From Guyparkeria hydrothermalis (lineage in GTDB: Bacteria > Pseudomonadota > Gammaproteobacteria > Halothiobacillales > Halothiobacillaceae): a stretch of 64,000 nt of DNA. The position numbers and the translations under genes are program-made. Location: contig NZ_JAJSED010000001.1 in assembly GCF_023555385.1 (NCBI RefSeq), positions 620,001-684,000 of the forward strand, read 5' to 3'. Under the pieces are notes generated by a model that saw only the letters and a program-made list of their open reading frames with translations, ran no database searches and was not told the origin of the DNA. This document shows positions 45,789-55,126 of the stretch, one piece after another (positions within the stretch are counted from its first letter, which is position 1; the number at the start of each line of letters is the position of its first letter).

Positions 45789-46753
45789 TCATCGCGACCA
45801 TCGACCGGTTCGTCTTCGTTCGCCGCCGTGGTTTCCTCGGGGAGCTCGATCGGCGCCTCGCCATGCGTTATCACCTGGATGATCGACTCGACCACGATCT
45901 CGGGCTGGTTCATCGGCGGATGGTCGACATTGATCAGCTTCTGCTTCGATCGGCGTGTCGTGATCACCCCGCGGGTCTTCGCCTCGTCCGGCGGACAGAC
46001 GCATACCCCCGGGATGCCCAGCGCGGCAGCCAGCCAACCGGTCAGGTTGTTGCCCGTCAGAACATACCGGCTCTGCGTCAGCCGGCGCTGCCACTCGGCC
46101 GCATCCTGCGGTGGTTCTGCATCGACGTCGTCGATGCTGACGCCCGTCTCGTCCAGTCGACGACGGATCAGCTCGACGCTATCGGACTCGAACGGCAGCG
46201 CGTCGAGATCGATAAGAAGATCGGTCACTACCGGCTCGGCCTCGATCGACAGGCCGTAGTCGGGGTTGAGGTCGTGCAGGGAATACTCGAGCACCGCGGC
46301 GAGCAACACCCGCACGGCCTGGACACGGTGCAGATCGTCGGGAATCGGGTACTGCGAGTTGTATGGCTGGCGAGTGGGCATCTTGCCCTTCGACGGTCGC
46401 GCGACGCCCACGGAGGTGGCATCAAACCGCTTGGTGACCGCGAGCGTCTCCGCCTCGCCATAGGGATCGATCACGTACTCAGCCTCGTTCAGCTGCGGGT
46501 GATCGCGCACGATCTCCTTCCATGCACGCGACACGCGCCACCCCTTGGGCGTCCAGCGTGAAGCGGTCAGTTGGTCGATATCGAAGGTCACGACATCATC
46601 GACCGCCGGGTGACGACGAAACCAGGCCGCGGCCTTGGGACCAGTGATGACACTGAACGCAAGGCCGGGACGGGCACGAACGGCGTCGGTAAGGGCGGGG
46701 AACGTCGGGATGACCTCGTCCGGGAGGTCGGGGGCGACTATCGCGATACGCAT
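45785..46753 (-). CDS. Glycosyltransferase family 9-like protein (heptosyltransferase-related)
   Basis: 322 residues. The opening MRIAIVAPDLPDEVIPTFPAL and the C-terminal half (RYVLTGNNLTGWLAAALGIPGVCV) resemble the ADP-heptose:LPS heptosyltransferase (WaaC/RfaF) fold. The match is distant, and the usual GT9 donor-site pattern is not clear. The C-terminal 30 residues are acidic and likely disordered. It overlaps murB by 4 bases, suggesting co-translation in an envelope operon. A role in lipopolysaccharide core or a related glycan is possible but unproven. Confidence 0.6.
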   Translation of the reverse strand: MRIAIVAPDLPDEVIPTFPALTDAVRARPGLAFSVITGPKAAAWFRRHPAVDDVVTFDIDQLTASRWTPKGWRVSRAWKEIVRDHPQLNEAEYVIDPYGEAETLAVTKRFDATSVGVARPSKGKMPTRQPYNSQYPIPDDLHRVQAVRVLLAAVLEYSLHDLNPDYGLSIEAEPVVTDLLIDLDALPFESDSVELIRRRLDETGVSIDDVDAEPPQDAAEWQRRLTQSRYVLTGNNLTGWLAAALGIPGVCVCPPDEAKTRGVITTRRSKQKLINVDHPPMNQPEIVVESIIQVITHGEAPIELPEETTAANEDEPVDGRDE

Positions 46754-47019
46754 GCGGTCGGAGGTCCTGAAAAGAAAACCAGTGCCGTTGCCTGCGACTC
46801 CGTTCCCGGCGATGCGCGATACGCGCGGCCATCCCGGCCGCTGGCATGCATGCGCTCCCGTGGACGGTAACGCTCGGTTGCTCGAGGGATCGGAATCCAG
46901 GACGAGCCTGCATGCTAAACTGCCGCGCCTCGAATCACCAATGCCGCCCCCGGGATCGCCGCTTCGCGCGGCCCACAGCGTCCCGGCCAGTCACAACGTT
47001 CACGGAAACTCGGACCCGC

Positions 47020-49074
47020 ATGGACAACCAACGCCGGATTCTCGTTACCTCCGCCCTGCCCTATGCCAACGGCCCCCTTCACCTCGGGCACATCATCGAG
47101 ACCATCCAGACGGATATCTGGGTGCGCGCGCAAAAGCTGTTCGGCAACGACTGCCGCTACGTCTGTGCCGACGACACCCACGGCACCCCGATCATGCTGC
47201 GCGCCAAGCAGGAAGGGATCACGCCCGAGGAGCTGATCGCGAAGATCCACCAGCTTCACGAGGCGGATTTCGACGGCTTCGGCATCGGCTTCGACAACTT
47301 CGGCAGCACGCATACCGACGACAACCGACGCATGGCCGAGGAGATCTTCGGCAAGCTCGATGCCGCTGGTCTGATCAGTCGTAAGACCATCAAGCAGGCC
47401 TTCGACGAGACTGAGCAGATGTTCCTGCCGGATCGCTTCATCAAGGGCACCTGCCCCAAGTGCGGCTCGGACGACCAGTACGGCGACAACTGCGAGGCCT
47501 GCGGGGCGACCTATTCGCCGACCGAGCTCAAAAACCCGAAGTCGGTCCTCTCCGGGACCACGCCGGTCGAGCGCGATTCGGAGCACTATTTCTTCGACTT
47601 GCCCAAGATCGGCGACCGGCTCAAGACCTGGCTCGACGAGGCCGAGGTCCAGCCCTCGATCAAGGCCAAGCTCAACGAGTGGTTCGAGTCCGGCCTGCAG
47701 TCGTGGGACATCTCGCGCGATGCGCCCTACTTTGGCTTCGAGATCCCGGGCGCGCCGGGCAAGTTCTTCTACGTCTGGCTGGACGCGCCGATCGGCTACA
47801 TCGGCTCGTTCATCGAGCTGGCCCGCCGCGAAGGGCTGGACTTCGATGCCTTCTGGGGCAAGGATGCCGACACCGAGCTGGTGCACTTCATCGGCAAGGA
47901 CATCGCCTACTTCCACACCCTGTTCTGGCCCGCGACCCTGATGGGTGCCGGCATGCGCACCCCCGACGCGATCCACGCGCACGGCTTTCTCACCCTCAAC
48001 GGCGAGAAGATGAGCAAATCGCGCGGCACCTTCATCAAGGCCAAGACCTACCTCGAACACCTCGATCCCGAGGCGCTGCGCTATTATTTCGCCGCCAAGC
48101 TGGGTTCAGGCATCGACGACATCGACCTCAATCTCGAGGACTTCCGCTACCGGGTGAATGCCGATCTGGTAGGCAAGGTGGTCAATATCGCCAGCCGCTG
48201 CGCGGGTTTCATCAAGAAGCACTTCGACGGCCGGCTGGCCGACGCGCTCGAGCGCCCGGAACTGCATCGCGAAATGACCGAGGCGGCCGCCGGCATCGCC
48301 GAGCGTTACGAGCGCCGCGAATACTCGGCCGCGATGCGCGAGATCATGGCGCTGGCCGACCGGGCCAACCAGTACATCGACGAGCGCAAGCCGTGGGTAC
48401 TGGCCAAAGACGAGGCCACCCGCGACGAGGTGCAATCGATCTGCACCGACGGCATCAACGCCTTCGCCGTGCTGATGACCTACCTCTCGCCGGTACTGCC
48501 AAAGCTGGCCGCCAAGGCCGCCGAGTTCCTCAATATCGAAGCGCTCAGCTGGCAGGGGCTGTCCGAACCGCTGCTGGACCACCAGATCAACAAGTTCAAG
48601 CCGATGATGCAGCGCATCGAGGAATCCTCGCTCGAGGCCCTGCTCAAGGCAGCTAAGCAGGATGCCGCCGACGAGGCGAAGGCCAAGGCTGGTGGTAACG
48701 CGCCGGCGAAAAAGGCCGAAAAGCGCGAGATAGAGCCGATTGCCGAGACCATCGACATCAAGCAGTTCGGCGCCGTCGACCTGCGGATCGCGAAGATCCT
48801 CGAAGCGGATCACGTCGAGGGGGCGGACAAGCTGCTGCGCCTGTCGCTCGACATCGGCGAGGAGCGCCCGCGACAGGTGTTCGCCGGCATCAAGGCCGCC
48901 TACGACCCGGCCTCCCTCGTGGGTCGACACACCGTGATGGTCGCCAACCTCGCGCCGCGCAAGATGAAGTTCGGCCTCTCCGAGGGCATGGTTCTCGCCG
49001 CCGGCTCCGGTGGCTCCGACCTTCACATCCTCTCGCCGGATGAAGGAGCCACGCCGGGCACGCGCGTGAAGTAA
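47020..49074 (+). CDS. metG: Methionyl-tRNA synthetase
   Basis: Charges elongator and initiator tRNA-Met. 684 residues from ATG 47020; an in-frame ATG at 46846 is rejected because [20 protein letters not shown] is the true family N-terminus. HIGH motif as PLHLGHI, zinc knuckle [18 protein letters not shown], and KMSKS motif as [11 protein letters not shown]-terminal tRNA-binding (EMAP/Arc1-like) domain begins near 580 ([20 protein letters not shown]). A Lys/Ala-rich linker joins them. It lies directly upstream of two initiator tRNA genes. Confidence 0.96.
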   Translation: MDNQRRILVTSALPYANGPLHLGHIIETIQTDIWVRAQKLFGNDCRYVCADDTHGTPIMLRAKQEGITPEELIAKIHQLHEADFDGFGIGFDNFGSTHTDDNRRMAEEIFGKLDAAGLISRKTIKQAFDETEQMFLPDRFIKGTCPKCGSDDQYGDNCEACGATYSPTELKNPKSVLSGTTPVERDSEHYFFDLPKIGDRLKTWLDEAEVQPSIKAKLNEWFESGLQSWDISRDAPYFGFEIPGAPGKFFYVWLDAPIGYIGSFIELARREGLDFDAFWGKDADTELVHFIGKDIAYFHTLFWPATLMGAGMRTPDAIHAHGFLTLNGEKMSKSRGTFIKAKTYLEHLDPEALRYYFAAKLGSGIDDIDLNLEDFRYRVNADLVGKVVNIASRCAGFIKKHFDGRLADALERPELHREMTEAAAGIAERYERREYSAAMREIMALADRANQYIDERKPWVLAKDEATRDEVQSICTDGINAFAVLMTYLSPVLPKLAAKAAEFLNIEALSWQGLSEPLLDHQINKFKPMMQRIEESSLEALLKAAKQDAADEAKAKAGGNAPAKKAEKREIEPIAETIDIKQFGAVDLRIAKILEADHVEGADKLLRLSLDIGEERPRQVFAGIKAAYDPASLVGRHTVMVANLAPRKMKFGLSEGMVLAAGSGGSDLHILSPDEGATPGTRVK

Positions 49075-49097
49075 CGACCGCCCCGATCGGTTTCCCG

Positions 49098-49132
49098 AAC
49101 GCCCCACGCCGCCGGCCTGGGGCGTTTTTGTT
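49098..49132 (+). terminator. Intrinsic terminator of metG
   Basis: AACGCCCCA (49098-49106) pairs with TGGGGCGTT (49118-49126) around an 11-base loop and is followed by a T-tract. It separates metG from the tRNA genes. Confidence 0.87.
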
Positions 49133-49180
49133 GGACGGGTTCACTGATGCCTATGGAAGCCGAATATTGTGGATGCCGGG

Positions 49181-49208
49181 ATGACAAATGCCGTCATCCA
49201 TGTATAAT
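49181..49208 (+). promoter_or_regulatory. Promoter of the first initiator tRNA gene
   Basis: ATGACA (49181-49186) and a perfect TATAAT (49203-49208) are 16 bases apart. A GC-rich discriminator (GCGCC) follows, as in growth-rate- and ppGpp-controlled stable RNA promoters. Confidence 0.75.
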
Positions 49209-49223
49209 GTGCGCCATACCAGA

Positions 49224-49300
<77 letters not shown>

Positions 49301-49308
49301 GATCGAAA

Positions 49309-49336
49309 AGACCCCGGCATCCGCCGGGGTTTTTTA
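49309..49336 (+). terminator. Terminator of tRNA-fMet copy 1
   Basis: ACCCCGGC (49311-49318) and GCCGGGGT (49323-49330) form an 8-bp stem with loop ATCC, followed by TTTTTA. Confidence 0.9.
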
Positions 49337-49386
49337 TTGCCGCCACCAATGGCTTTCTACCAAGGGCTTCGCCGGTTGAATTTCCC

Positions 49387-49414
49387 TTGACAGACTACCG
49401 GCGCTGCGTACAAT
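49387..49414 (+). promoter_or_regulatory. Promoter of the second initiator tRNA gene
   Basis: Perfect TTGACA (49387-49392) and TACAAT (49409-49414) with 16 bases between, then the GC-rich discriminator GCGCGCC. The spacing matches that of copy 1. Confidence 0.75.
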
Positions 49415-49429
49415 GCGCGCCATACCAGA

Positions 49430-49506
<77 letters not shown>

Positions 49507-49511
49507 GATCG

Positions 49512-49548
49512 AAAAAAGCCCCGAGGCACCGCTTCGGGGCTTTTTTTT
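49512..49548. terminator. Terminator after tRNA-fMet copy 2, probably bidirectional
   Basis: GCCCCGA (49518-49524) pairs with TCGGGGC (49534-49540), with an A-run before and eight T after. It lies between the tRNA and the convergent RND permease gene (stop at 49554) and can serve both. Confidence 0.88.
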
Positions 49549-49553
49549 GCGGT

Positions 49554-52500
49554 TCAGCTGGACGGGGCCCGTCGATTGACCACGGCGAGCACGCTGGCGG
49601 TCAGTGCCGGCAGGAACGTCAGGGTCACCACGGCCGCACCGAGCAGACCGAACATCACGATCACGCCCACCCCCCGGTACAGCTCGGTACCCTCCCCCGG
49701 AATCAGCACCAGCGGCGACAGGCCGCTCAACGTGGTCAGCGTCGTCATCACGATCGGGCGCAGGCGCACCGAAACGGCGTGCATCACGGCCGAAACCGCA
49801 TCGCTTTCCTCCGCCAGGCTGCGCCGCGCCTGTTCGACCAGCAGAATCGGGTTGTTGACCACCGTGCCCATCAGGATCAGAAAGCCCAGCATCGTGATCA
49901 TGTCGAAGGGCTGGCTGATCGCCGGCAGGCCGACAAGCGGCAGCAACTTGCCGACCAGATTCATCAACGCCAATCCCGCGATGCCGCCGGCGATGCCCAA
50001 GGGGATCGCGGTCATGATCAAAAGTGGATAGCGCCAGTGGGTGAAGATCGCGACCAGAAGCAGGTAGATGATCGCCAGCGCAATCACGAAATTGCCGGCG
50101 AGCGCCTCGCGCGTGGCATCGAGCTGATCGCTCGCCCCCGAAAGGGATAACGTCACTCCGGCGGGAATCTCGCCGGCGGCGCGCATCTCGCCGACCAACT
50201 CGTCGCGCACCCGTTGCACGCCCGTCTCCAGCGCCACCGATTCGGGCGGAATGATGTCCAGGGTCACCATCCGCTTGCCATCGACGCGGCGGACGATGCT
50301 GGTATCGACGGTCGTCTCGATATCCGCGACGCTCGAAAGTGGCAGGCTCGGCCCGCGCGGGCTCTTGATCAGGATCTCGTCCAGCCGTGCCAGGCGGGGG
50401 TCGCGACCGCCGGCGCCGTAGAGGTAGATATCGATCTTGTCGTCGTCGAGGAAGAAATCGTCGACGTAGGCGCCCTCGGTCAACGCCGATACCGTGAAGC
50501 CGATCGCCTCGAGGCCGAGCCCCAGTTCCGCTGCCCGATCCCAGTCGGGCCGGATCTCGACCAACGGTTGCGCCAGTTCCAGCGTCGACGGTCTCGTCTG
50601 GATGCGCGGCTGGTCGAAGATCGTCTCGGCCCGTGTGTAGGCCCGTCGCGCGACACGGTAGATATCGACCAGATCCGACCCGGCGATATCGAGACTGATA
50701 CTGCGCGTGCCGCCATCGTTGCTGGAAATGATCGACCCCTTGGCCGCGAAGGCGCGCATGCCCGGGAACTGCTCGTAGAACCGCGTGATCTCGTCCATCA
50801 GGGCTTCGATGTGGTTCGGGTCGATCGTCTCGGCGATCACGCGCAGGTTCGTGGGCTGGACCAGCAGCACCATCATGCGGATCGGGGGCACCGGCGTCTC
50901 ACCGTTTTCGAAGGCCGCGGCATCGGCCTGGACCGCCGGAACGAGGTGATCCTCGACCTGCTGAGCGATCCCTCGCATTTCCTCGAGGCTGTACCCCGGC
51001 GGCGCGCTCATGGTGGCGAAGGTCTTGGGCTCCTCGCCCTCCGGCAGATATTCGGCCGGTGGTGTCAGGAAGATCACGATCGCCGCACTCACCCCGAGCA
51101 CGACAGCCATCGTCACCCCCCGCCGCCACGGCGCCGAGATCAGGGCACGGATCATCGACTGGAGCGCCCCGTGCCAACCTGGCTCTCCGTCACGCGGCGA
51201 AGCCGAACGACCGAATGCCAGTCGGGCACCGAGGGTGGGGACCAGCGTGATGGCCACAAGCATCGAGGCGATGATCGCCGAAGCGATCGCGATGGCCACA
51301 TCCGAGTACAGCTGACCGGCCTCCTCCTGGATGAACAGGATTGGCAGGAACACCAGAACGGTGGTGGAGGTAGAGGCCAGTACCGCCGGCCAGACCTCGC
51401 GCACGCCCTGCACGGCGGCCTCGAACCGCTCCATGCCGCCTCGGCGCAACCGCTCGATGTTCTCCAGCACCACGATGGTGTTGTCCACCGTCATGCCGAT
51501 CGCGAAGGCGACACCGGCCAGCGAGATGACGTTGATCGTCCGGCCGGTGACCATCAGTCCCAGGAATGCGGCAATCGCGCACAACGGGATGCCCACCACC
51601 CCGATCAGGGTCGCCCGCCCGGATCGAAGGAACAGGTACATCACCAGGGTGGCGAACGCCGCCCCGATGCCGAGGTTGGTCCAGACATTCCGGATCGACG
51701 CCTCGACGTAACGCGCATCGTCGGTATTGAGCTCGAGCTGCATGCCGGCCGGTTCGAGAATCTCGGCGTTGATGCCTTCGACCTCGGCGAGCATGCCGTG
51801 CTTGATGTCGATCACGTTTGAGCCGCTCTCGCGGCGCACCTGCAGACCGATTACCTTCTCGCCGTTAACGAATGCCAGCGAGCGTTGCCTCGCCCCGCCC
51901 TGCTCGACCCGGGCGACATCACCCAGACGGATCACGCTGTCGCCGCGCCGGGTAATGACGAGTTGCTCGAGCTCCTCGGCCGTGGCAAAGCGGCCGACGG
52001 TGCGCAACAGGTAGCGGCGCTTGCCGGCATCGACTTCGCCACCGGAGATGTCCTGGTTGCGCGCACGAATGGCATCTCGAAGGTCGATCAGCGTCAGGCC
52101 GCGCCGGGCGAGCTGCCGTTCGTCGACGTGGATCTGCATCTGGCGCTCGGTGCCGCCGCGCAAGGTGACCTCCGAGACGCCCGGCACGCTCTCCATGCGC
52201 GGCCTGACTTCGTCGTTGACGAAATCGCGCATCAGGTCGATCTCGAGACCTCGCGGATTGTCCGGCAGGGTCGACACACGGAAGTACATGAAGGCGTTGG
52301 AGGAGAACGAGGTGGCGGCAATGCGCGGTTCGTCGACATTGCGCGGATAGTCGGGTACCTGACTCAAGGCGTTGTTCACCTCGATCAACGCCTCGGTGAT
52401 ATCGGTGCCGTAGGGGAATTCCAGCTCGATCTCGGCCCGGTCGCTCGTCGCCGTCGCGTTGAGTTCCGCCAGCGCCGGAATGGTGCGCAGGTAACGCTCC

Positions 52501-52694
52501 TGCTCGATGAGGATCTCTTTCTCGATGTCCTGGGGCGTGGCACCGGGCCAGCGTGTCTCGACCGTGATGGTCCGAACGTCGAGATCCGGGATCATCTGCA
52601 CCGGGATGCGCAGTGCGGCAACCGCGCCCAGAATGGCCACGATCAGCGTGATCACCGCCACGAGCGTGCCGTGGCGTGCGATGGCCGCGAACAT
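49554..52694 (-). CDS. RND efflux permease with non-canonical proton-relay residues
   Basis: 1046 residues with RND topology (two halves, large periplasmic loops after TM1 and TM7). The opening FAAIARHGTLVAVITLIVAILGAVAALRIPVQ differs from AcrB. TM4 reads GMTVDNTIVVLENIER, so AcrB Asp407 is kept (Asp404) but Asp408 is Asn405. TM10 reads VVNNPILLVEQAR, so the relay Lys940 is Asn947. These residues occur in other RND subfamilies (acriflavin-resistance type), so it is not necessarily inactive. It does not have the CusA-type methionines I would expect of a copper exporter. The start overlaps the adaptor stop by 1 base (TGATG). No outer-membrane channel nearby; substrate unknown. Confidence 0.88.
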   Translation of the reverse strand: MFAAIARHGTLVAVITLIVAILGAVAALRIPVQMIPDLDVRTITVETRWPGATPQDIEKEILIEQERYLRTIPALAELNATATSDRAEIELEFPYGTDITEALIEVNNALSQVPDYPRNVDEPRIAATSFSSNAFMYFRVSTLPDNPRGLEIDLMRDFVNDEVRPRMESVPGVSEVTLRGGTERQMQIHVDERQLARRGLTLIDLRDAIRARNQDISGGEVDAGKRRYLLRTVGRFATAEELEQLVITRRGDSVIRLGDVARVEQGGARQRSLAFVNGEKVIGLQVRRESGSNVIDIKHGMLAEVEGINAEILEPAGMQLELNTDDARYVEASIRNVWTNLGIGAAFATLVMYLFLRSGRATLIGVVGIPLCAIAAFLGLMVTGRTINVISLAGVAFAIGMTVDNTIVVLENIERLRRGGMERFEAAVQGVREVWPAVLASTSTTVLVFLPILFIQEEAGQLYSDVAIAIASAIIASMLVAITLVPTLGARLAFGRSASPRDGEPGWHGALQSMIRALISAPWRRGVTMAVVLGVSAAIVIFLTPPAEYLPEGEEPKTFATMSAPPGYSLEEMRGIAQQVEDHLVPAVQADAAAFENGETPVPPIRMMVLLVQPTNLRVIAETIDPNHIEALMDEITRFYEQFPGMRAFAAKGSIISSNDGGTRSISLDIAGSDLVDIYRVARRAYTRAETIFDQPRIQTRPSTLELAQPLVEIRPDWDRAAELGLGLEAIGFTVSALTEGAYVDDFFLDDDKIDIYLYGAGGRDPRLARLDEILIKSPRGPSLPLSSVADIETTVDTSIVRRVDGKRMVTLDIIPPESVALETGVQRVRDELVGEMRAAGEIPAGVTLSLSGASDQLDATREALAGNFVIALAIIYLLLVAIFTHWRYPLLIMTAIPLGIAGGIAGLALMNLVGKLLPLVGLPAISQPFDMITMLGFLILMGTVVNNPILLVEQARRSLAEESDAVSAVMHAVSVRLRPIVMTTLTTLSGLSPLVLIPGEGTELYRGVGVIVMFGLLGAAVVTLTFLPALTASVLAVVNRRAPSS

Positions 52695-53785
52695 CAGTGT
52701 GTTTCCTCATCCGTCGGACGAACCGTCATCCCCTCGGACAACGCCTCGTTGCCCTTGACCACGACGGCCGCGCCGGGCTCGATACCGCGCGTCACGATGA
52801 CACGTTCATCGAAGCCACCGGACAGCGTCACCGACCGTTCGGCGACCGTGTCGCCGTCACCGGTGACGATCCAGACAGTGGTGCGTCCGTCAGGGTAGCG
52901 TTGCACGGCATCACGTGCCACGGTCAGGCCGTGACGCCCGGTGGGCAACCGCAGTCGACCTTCCACCGCCATCCCCGGCAGTAGCGTCTGGTTGACCTCG
53001 GGCTCACCGCGCACCAGGAAGGTCCGATCGGTGGAGTCCGTTACCGGCACTACGGTCGCGATCCTCGCTTCGCTCCAGCCCGCGGCGCTGCCGTCATCCG
53101 GCCGATAGGCAAGCTCCGCCTCGTCGCCGAGCAGCCCGTGGAAGCGTTGCGGCACCGGGAAATCCAGTCGGATAACGTCCAGGTCGACGAGCACGAACAG
53201 CGGGTCGCCCGGATCCACCCACTCGCCGCGCTCGGCCTGGCGAGTGACGATGACCCCGTCGAAAGGGGCGTCGACACGCAACTTCGCCACGCGGGCTTCA
53301 CCTCGGGCCACCGCGGCGTTCAGGCGCGACTCCCGGGCGTCGGCCTGCGCAAGTGACGCGGCACGTGCCTGCACTTCGGTCTCGGCAATATGGCGCCCCG
53401 CTCCGACCGAACGGGCCTCACGTAGCCGGCGAGCGGCCTCGCGACGGGCCGCTGTGGCTTCACGTCGCTGGGCCTCAAGCTCATCCAAGGCGAGTCGTTC
53501 AAGCTCCGAATCCAGTTCGAGCAACGGGGTGCCGGCGACGACCTGATCGCCCGCATCGACGAACACGCCATCCACCAACCCGCCGATCTGCACGGACAGC
53601 TCGGCTTCATGCAGGCTTCTGACTGTTCCGTCGAGAGTCACGACCTCGACGATTTCCGTGCGCTGGGCCGTCTCGACGACCACCTGGGGCGGACTTGCCG
53701 CGTCGACCGGAGGCTGCCCGAGAAGAGACAACCCGACCAACAGCATGGCCAGCCGGGCGGTTTTCGGGGAAACGGGCGTGATCAT
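52694..53785 (-). CDS. RND efflux periplasmic adaptor
   Basis: 363 residues. N-terminal signal (MLLVGLSLLGQPPVDA, cleavage near 30), lipoyl half LHEAELSVQIGGLVDGVFVDAGD, a short Ala/Arg/Glu-rich helical hairpin (about 100-150), second lipoyl half (DAPFDGVIVTRQAERGEWVDPGD), and beta-barrel and membrane-proximal parts. It is shorter than the first adaptor in the window and lacks a lipobox. Overlaps the permease gene start. A 20-base perfect hairpin lies 30 bases upstream of the start. Confidence 0.88.
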   Translation of the reverse strand: MITPVSPKTARLAMLLVGLSLLGQPPVDAASPPQVVVETAQRTEIVEVVTLDGTVRSLHEAELSVQIGGLVDGVFVDAGDQVVAGTPLLELDSELERLALDELEAQRREATAARREAARRLREARSVGAGRHIAETEVQARAASLAQADARESRLNAAVARGEARVAKLRVDAPFDGVIVTRQAERGEWVDPGDPLFVLVDLDVIRLDFPVPQRFHGLLGDEAELAYRPDDGSAAGWSEARIATVVPVTDSTDRTFLVRGEPEVNQTLLPGMAVEGRLRLPTGRHGLTVARDAVQRYPDGRTTVWIVTGDGDTVAERSVTLSGGFDERVIVTRGIEPGAAVVVKGNEALSEGMTVRPTDEETH

Positions 53786-53814
53786 GATGGCGGGAGACTC
53801 CTCCGTGTCGCGGC

Positions 53815-53834
53815 GGGATAGGCGCTCCTATCCC
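53815..53834 (-). promoter_or_regulatory. Perfect inverted repeat upstream of the second RND operon
   Basis: GGGATAGG (53815-53822) and CCTATCCC (53827-53834) with four bases between, centred about 40 bases upstream of the adaptor start. It could be a repressor operator or a leader hairpin. No regulator gene is adjacent. Confidence 0.4.
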
Positions 53835-53913
53835 ATCGGGCAACATGCGTTCAATCGCATCAAGCCTAGTCCAGCGCCCGGCCTTGCTGCCACCCGTGCC
53901 GGGAGTTCACCAC

Positions 53914-53944
53914 AAAAAACCCGTCGACCCTCGCTCAGTACGGG
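53914..53944 (-). terminator. Weak possible terminator of the DUF305 gene
   Basis: On the minus strand CCCGT and ACGGG flank a 15-base loop and are followed by TTTTTT. The short stem makes this doubtful. A second ACGGG nearby offers an alternative pairing. Confidence 0.3.
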
Positions 53945-53993
53945 CCAACGGGCTAGCGGTGCGTGCCCAGCGACCGGAGTTATTCGGTCGATA

Positions 53994-54845
53994 TCACGAC
54001 TGTTCACTGCATTCGTAGAATCCTCGATAGCCGGCGGTGAGGCCCTGCTCGAGTTCGAAGACCAGTTCCGAGTCGGATCGCCAGTCCTTGTCGTTGCCCA
54101 AGGGCTTCACGTTCACGGAGATGCCCGGCGCGGAAAACGCGCCCTCCTGCCCTTCCGGCTCGAGCGGCACGATGACACCGTTCAGCTTGACCGCGGCGGG
54201 GCCTTGCTCTCCCACCCAGAGAATCGGTTCGGACTCGGGGCTGCGCTTGAACCGACATGCCGGCACGGATTGGAGTGCCTGCTGTGCTTCGCTCTTGGGC
54301 AGTTGCGCGAGATCCATCCCTTCGAGCAGGGTATTCGAAAGGACGGTCTCCATCGTGCCGACCTTGGCCGGCGGATCACGGTAGATGTCGTCCACCACGT
54401 TGCCGCGGGAAACGTCCGCAATGAGGTATCGCATCTCGGCAATCTCCTTGCGCTGTGCATCCGTGATCTCGCGGGCAAGCTTTTCCACTCGCGCGTCACG
54501 AATCTGAGCGCGCTCGGACGTCATCACCGCGATGGAGTGGTGCGGAATCATCGCGCGCATGTAGCTCTCGCCGCTGACGGTGGCCTGGCTGCGAACGAGC
54601 CAGAGCATCGCACCAAAAACCACGATCGCGCCCAGGAATATGGCGACATTCAACCGCTTGTTGGAGTACATGCCCAGCATGTAGGCCAGCATGATGACGG
54701 CCATGGTGGCGCCCATCATGATCGCCATGTAGGTCCGTGTCTCCGAGAAGAAGAGATGCTCCCAGGCGTAGGTGTTCAGGTACATCAGGATGAACATCAC
54801 CACGGTCGAGGTGAGGATCATCAGGCCGAAACGCACATAGGACAT
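53994..54845 (-). CDS. DUF305 membrane protein with extra C-terminal domain
   Basis: 283 residues from ATG 54845 (strong RBS GGAGG; a longer frame to 54986 is rejected). Three to four membrane helices (about 5-105, MILTSTVVMFILMYLNTYAW and so on), then a DUF305 segment with the conserved MIPHHSIAVM plus acidic ARVEKLAREITDAQRKEIAEM. The His pair is a likely metal site. The last 100 residues are a separate domain with SVPACRFKRS, KLNGVIVPLEPEG and a C-terminal Cys, which I do not recognise. DUF305 proteins often accompany copper or metal resistance genes. Lies 208 bases upstream of the RND operon on the same strand. Confidence 0.8.
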   Translation of the reverse strand: MSYVRFGLMILTSTVVMFILMYLNTYAWEHLFFSETRTYMAIMMGATMAVIMLAYMLGMYSNKRLNVAIFLGAIVVFGAMLWLVRSQATVSGESYMRAMIPHHSIAVMTSERAQIRDARVEKLAREITDAQRKEIAEMRYLIADVSRGNVVDDIYRDPPAKVGTMETVLSNTLLEGMDLAQLPKSEAQQALQSVPACRFKRSPESEPILWVGEQGPAAVKLNGVIVPLEPEGQEGAFSAPGISVNVKPLGNDKDWRSDSELVFELEQGLTAGYRGFYECSEQS

Positions 54846-55126
54846 GGAGGGCCTCCTTTCAATCGGTGACGACAGCGAGCTCAACGCCTTGGACCAAAAG
54901 CGCCGACCGCGCTTACAGCCTAGGCCATCAGGCCTAATGGGGCTGTCCGTGTGAAGCACGCCTTCGCGGTAGACCGCCTGAAGCACAGCCTGTTCCCAAG
55001 CCCGAACTTACGTATGCGTAACGCTGGCAGTGTCACCCCGCCCGGTCCGCCCGATCGTGGGCGAAAATGCTAACCTGCCGGGTTCAACGAATCCCGACTT
55101 ACCATCCAATGCGCCGAGAGCCGAGA

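Noticed and set aside
50214-51821. Plus-strand open frame (535 codons) over the second RND permease
   Set aside because: Shadow of the permease, with Arg/Asp/His-rich low-complexity sequence.
49554-52694. Copper/silver exporter (CusA-type) reading of the second RND permease
   Set aside because: TM4 reads DNTIVVLEN rather than the heavy-metal DAAIVMIEN pattern, and no CusC, CusF or copper regulator is nearby.
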